The notes below the pieces were generated by a model. The model did not search any database and was not told the DNA's origin. It saw only the letters and a list, made by a program, of their open reading frames with translations. From assembly GCF_032854445.1 (NCBI RefSeq), contig NW_027018087.1, positions 1 through 64,000 on the forward strand: DNA of 64,000 bases. Reading direction: 5' to 3'. Source of the stretch: Liolophura sinensis. Its lineage: Eukaryota > Mollusca > Polyplacophora > Chitonida > Chitonidae. Position numbers and translations under genes: made by a program. Below are positions 62,965 through 64,000 of the stretch, piece after piece. Numbering within the stretch: position 1 is the first letter of the stretch; each line of letters starts with the position of its first letter.

Positions 62965-64000
62965 CTATAAGTTATGTGCCCTTCGGTAGCCCAGAAGACG
63001 TCAAATCTTTGGGCTAAGCCCATTTAACTCACCCAGCAATTGCCTTACTTCTAAGTCCAAGACAATCTTAATGTCTTTATCTACGTGTAGAAAAACCACA
63101 CCATTTGTACGTGAAAAACACAAGGTACTTGATACAGTCTGCTGTAAAAAGTACAACTGAACACTGACCCACTTCAGTAAGGTGCCAAAAGATGTGGAAT
63201 TGAGCCAGGCATCGGCAGCTGTTGAAAAATTGCAAATTTCCCTGGTTTCCATGGAGTAAGAGCCGTTGCTGGGCACGTGATTATGACATCAATGATCATT
63301 CAATTGTCACTACAGCCAAAAGTATTGGTCGGAGAGCAACGTGGATTGCACCATTCGATTTCTCGTCACAAAATACGTCGGATTAGGCTCTTACTAGTAG
63401 CACTGGAACAGTTTTTCCACTTTTGCATTTTTGCCTGGTCTTTTTGTTAATTGAAATCGGCTACACTGTACTCTGTACAATCGCGACTGGTCATTACTAT
63501 ATTCAACTTTTGACTATAAGTTATGTGCCCTTCGGTAGCCCAGAAGACCTGAAATCTTTGGGCCAGGCCCATTTAACTCACCCAGCAATTGTCTTACTTC
63601 TAAGTCCAAGACAATCTCAATGTCTTTATCTACGTGTAGAAAAACCACACCATTTGTACATAAAAACCACAAGGTACTTGATACAGTCTGCTGTGAAAAG
63701 TACAACTAAACACTGACCCACATTTTTAAGGTGCCAAAAGATGCAAAATTGCGCCAGACATCGGCAGCTGTTAAAAATTTGCAAATATCCATGGTTTCCA
63801 TGGAGTAAGAGCCGTTGCTGGGCACGTGATTATGACATCAATGATCAATCAATTGTCGCTACAGCCAAAAGTATTGGTCGGAGAGGAACGCGGTTTGCAC
63901 CATTCGATTTCTCGTCACAAAATACGTCGGATTAGCCTCTTACCAGAAGCACTGGAACAGTTTTTCCACTTTTGCATTTTTGCCTGGTCTTTTTGTTAAT
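62965..64000. repeat. Start of second 5-mer HOR copy and right-edge partial monomer
   Basis: Monomer 115 (62965-63513) and the first 487 bp of monomer 116 (63514-64000) repeat 60220-61255. Differences noticed are CTCTCTACAATC near 60727 against CTCTGTACAATC, and AAATTGTGCC near 61001 against AAATTGCGCC near 63746. The window ends inside the monomer after the T-tract region, so the array continues to the right. Confidence 0.9.

Larger units (their letters stand above)
1..64000. repeat. 549 bp satellite DNA, continuous tandem array
   Basis: The entire window is head-to-tail copies of one 549 bp unit. Landmarks such as CTATAAGTTATG, CCTTCGGTAGCC, GGTCGGAGAGCAACGCGG and TTTCCATGGAGTAAG recur once per unit from end to end, always on the same strand. 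Monomer starts (C of CTATAAG) include 355, 906, 2031, 2580, 3129, 6422, 8618, 20147, 28931, 34423, 45403, 48691 and 63514. There are 115 complete and two partial monomers. Spacing is exactly 549 bp on average over 8618-20147 (21 units), 34423-45403 (20 units) and 48691-63514 (27 units). No non-satellite sequence occurs and no reading frame exceeds 124 codons on either strand. One monomer holds about 17 CpG (hand count at 355-905). Long homogeneous arrays of this kind are known from eukaryotic heterochromatin and centromeres; the chromosomal location here is inference. Confidence 0.98.

Noticed and set aside
1-64000. CRISPR array
   Set aside because: The repeat unit is 549 bp with no short repeat and unique spacer pattern, and no cas genes are present.
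1-64000. CENP-B box, telomere repeat, or hammerhead ribozyme core in the monomer
   Set aside because: I found no match to TTCGnnnnAnnCGGG on either strand, no short telomere-type repeats, and no CTGATGA-type core paired with GAAA.
1-64000. Ribosomal RNA, 5S or histone gene cluster as the source of the tandem unit
   Set aside because: None of the conserved rRNA or histone sequence features is recognisable in the 549 bp unit, and no conserved protein frame is present.
1-64000. Transposon-derived monomer with terminal repeats
   Set aside because: No target-site duplications, long terminal inverted repeats or transposase remnants are visible, and the unit is continuous with no discrete ends.

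Overview
The whole 64 kb window is one uninterrupted tandem array of a 549 bp satellite DNA. Using the C of the recurring CTATAAGTTATG as monomer start, I count 115 complete monomers (355-63513), a right-hand monomer fragment at 1-354 and a 487 bp fragment at 63514-64000. All copies lie in the same orientation. I see no unique DNA, no mobile element, no RNA gene and no convincing protein gene. This points to a eukaryotic heterochromatic, pericentromeric or centromeric-type locus. The sequence gives me no basis for naming the species, and no array edge is visible.

Monomers are near-identical but carry linked marker substitutions. The clearest marker lies about 30 bp after the monomer start: type A reads GACCTGAAATC (47 monomers by my reading) and type B reads GACGTCAAATC (69). 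A second marker is a 5 bp variable box (TTCAG, ATTTA, ATGAA or ATTTT) between CAC and TAAGGTGCC. Further markers include GCGGAATTGAG versus GTGGAATTGGG, CAATTGTCAC versus GATCTGTCGC, and GCCTGGTC versus GCTTCGTC.

The markers reveal a mosaic of higher-order repeats (HORs). 1-6421 is mixed and rich in indels. 6422-21243 is an A/B-alternating, hexamer-based domain with a monomer-sized and a dimer-sized internal duplication. 21244-28381 contains a repeated 3-4 monomer module offset by nine monomers. 28382-37167 includes a nearly homogeneous single-monomer amplification (31127-33323). 37168-41559 repeats material seen about 29.1 kb earlier. 41011-51435 is built on a 5-mer. 51436-57475 is a 3-mer HOR that passes into a 2-mer HOR. 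60220-64000 is a 5-mer beginning its second copy. Duplications out of phase with one another fit unequal crossing-over or conversion.

Open frames of 60-124 codons recur once per monomer. They are by-products of the repetition: most need a TTG or GTG start, they open and close through satellite polymorphism, and no family is recognisable. The points most worth checking are the HOR mosaic, the very constant monomer length over most of the window against two clusters of one-base indels, the 5 bp variable box beside conserved sequence, and the palindromes and T-tracts carried by each monomer.
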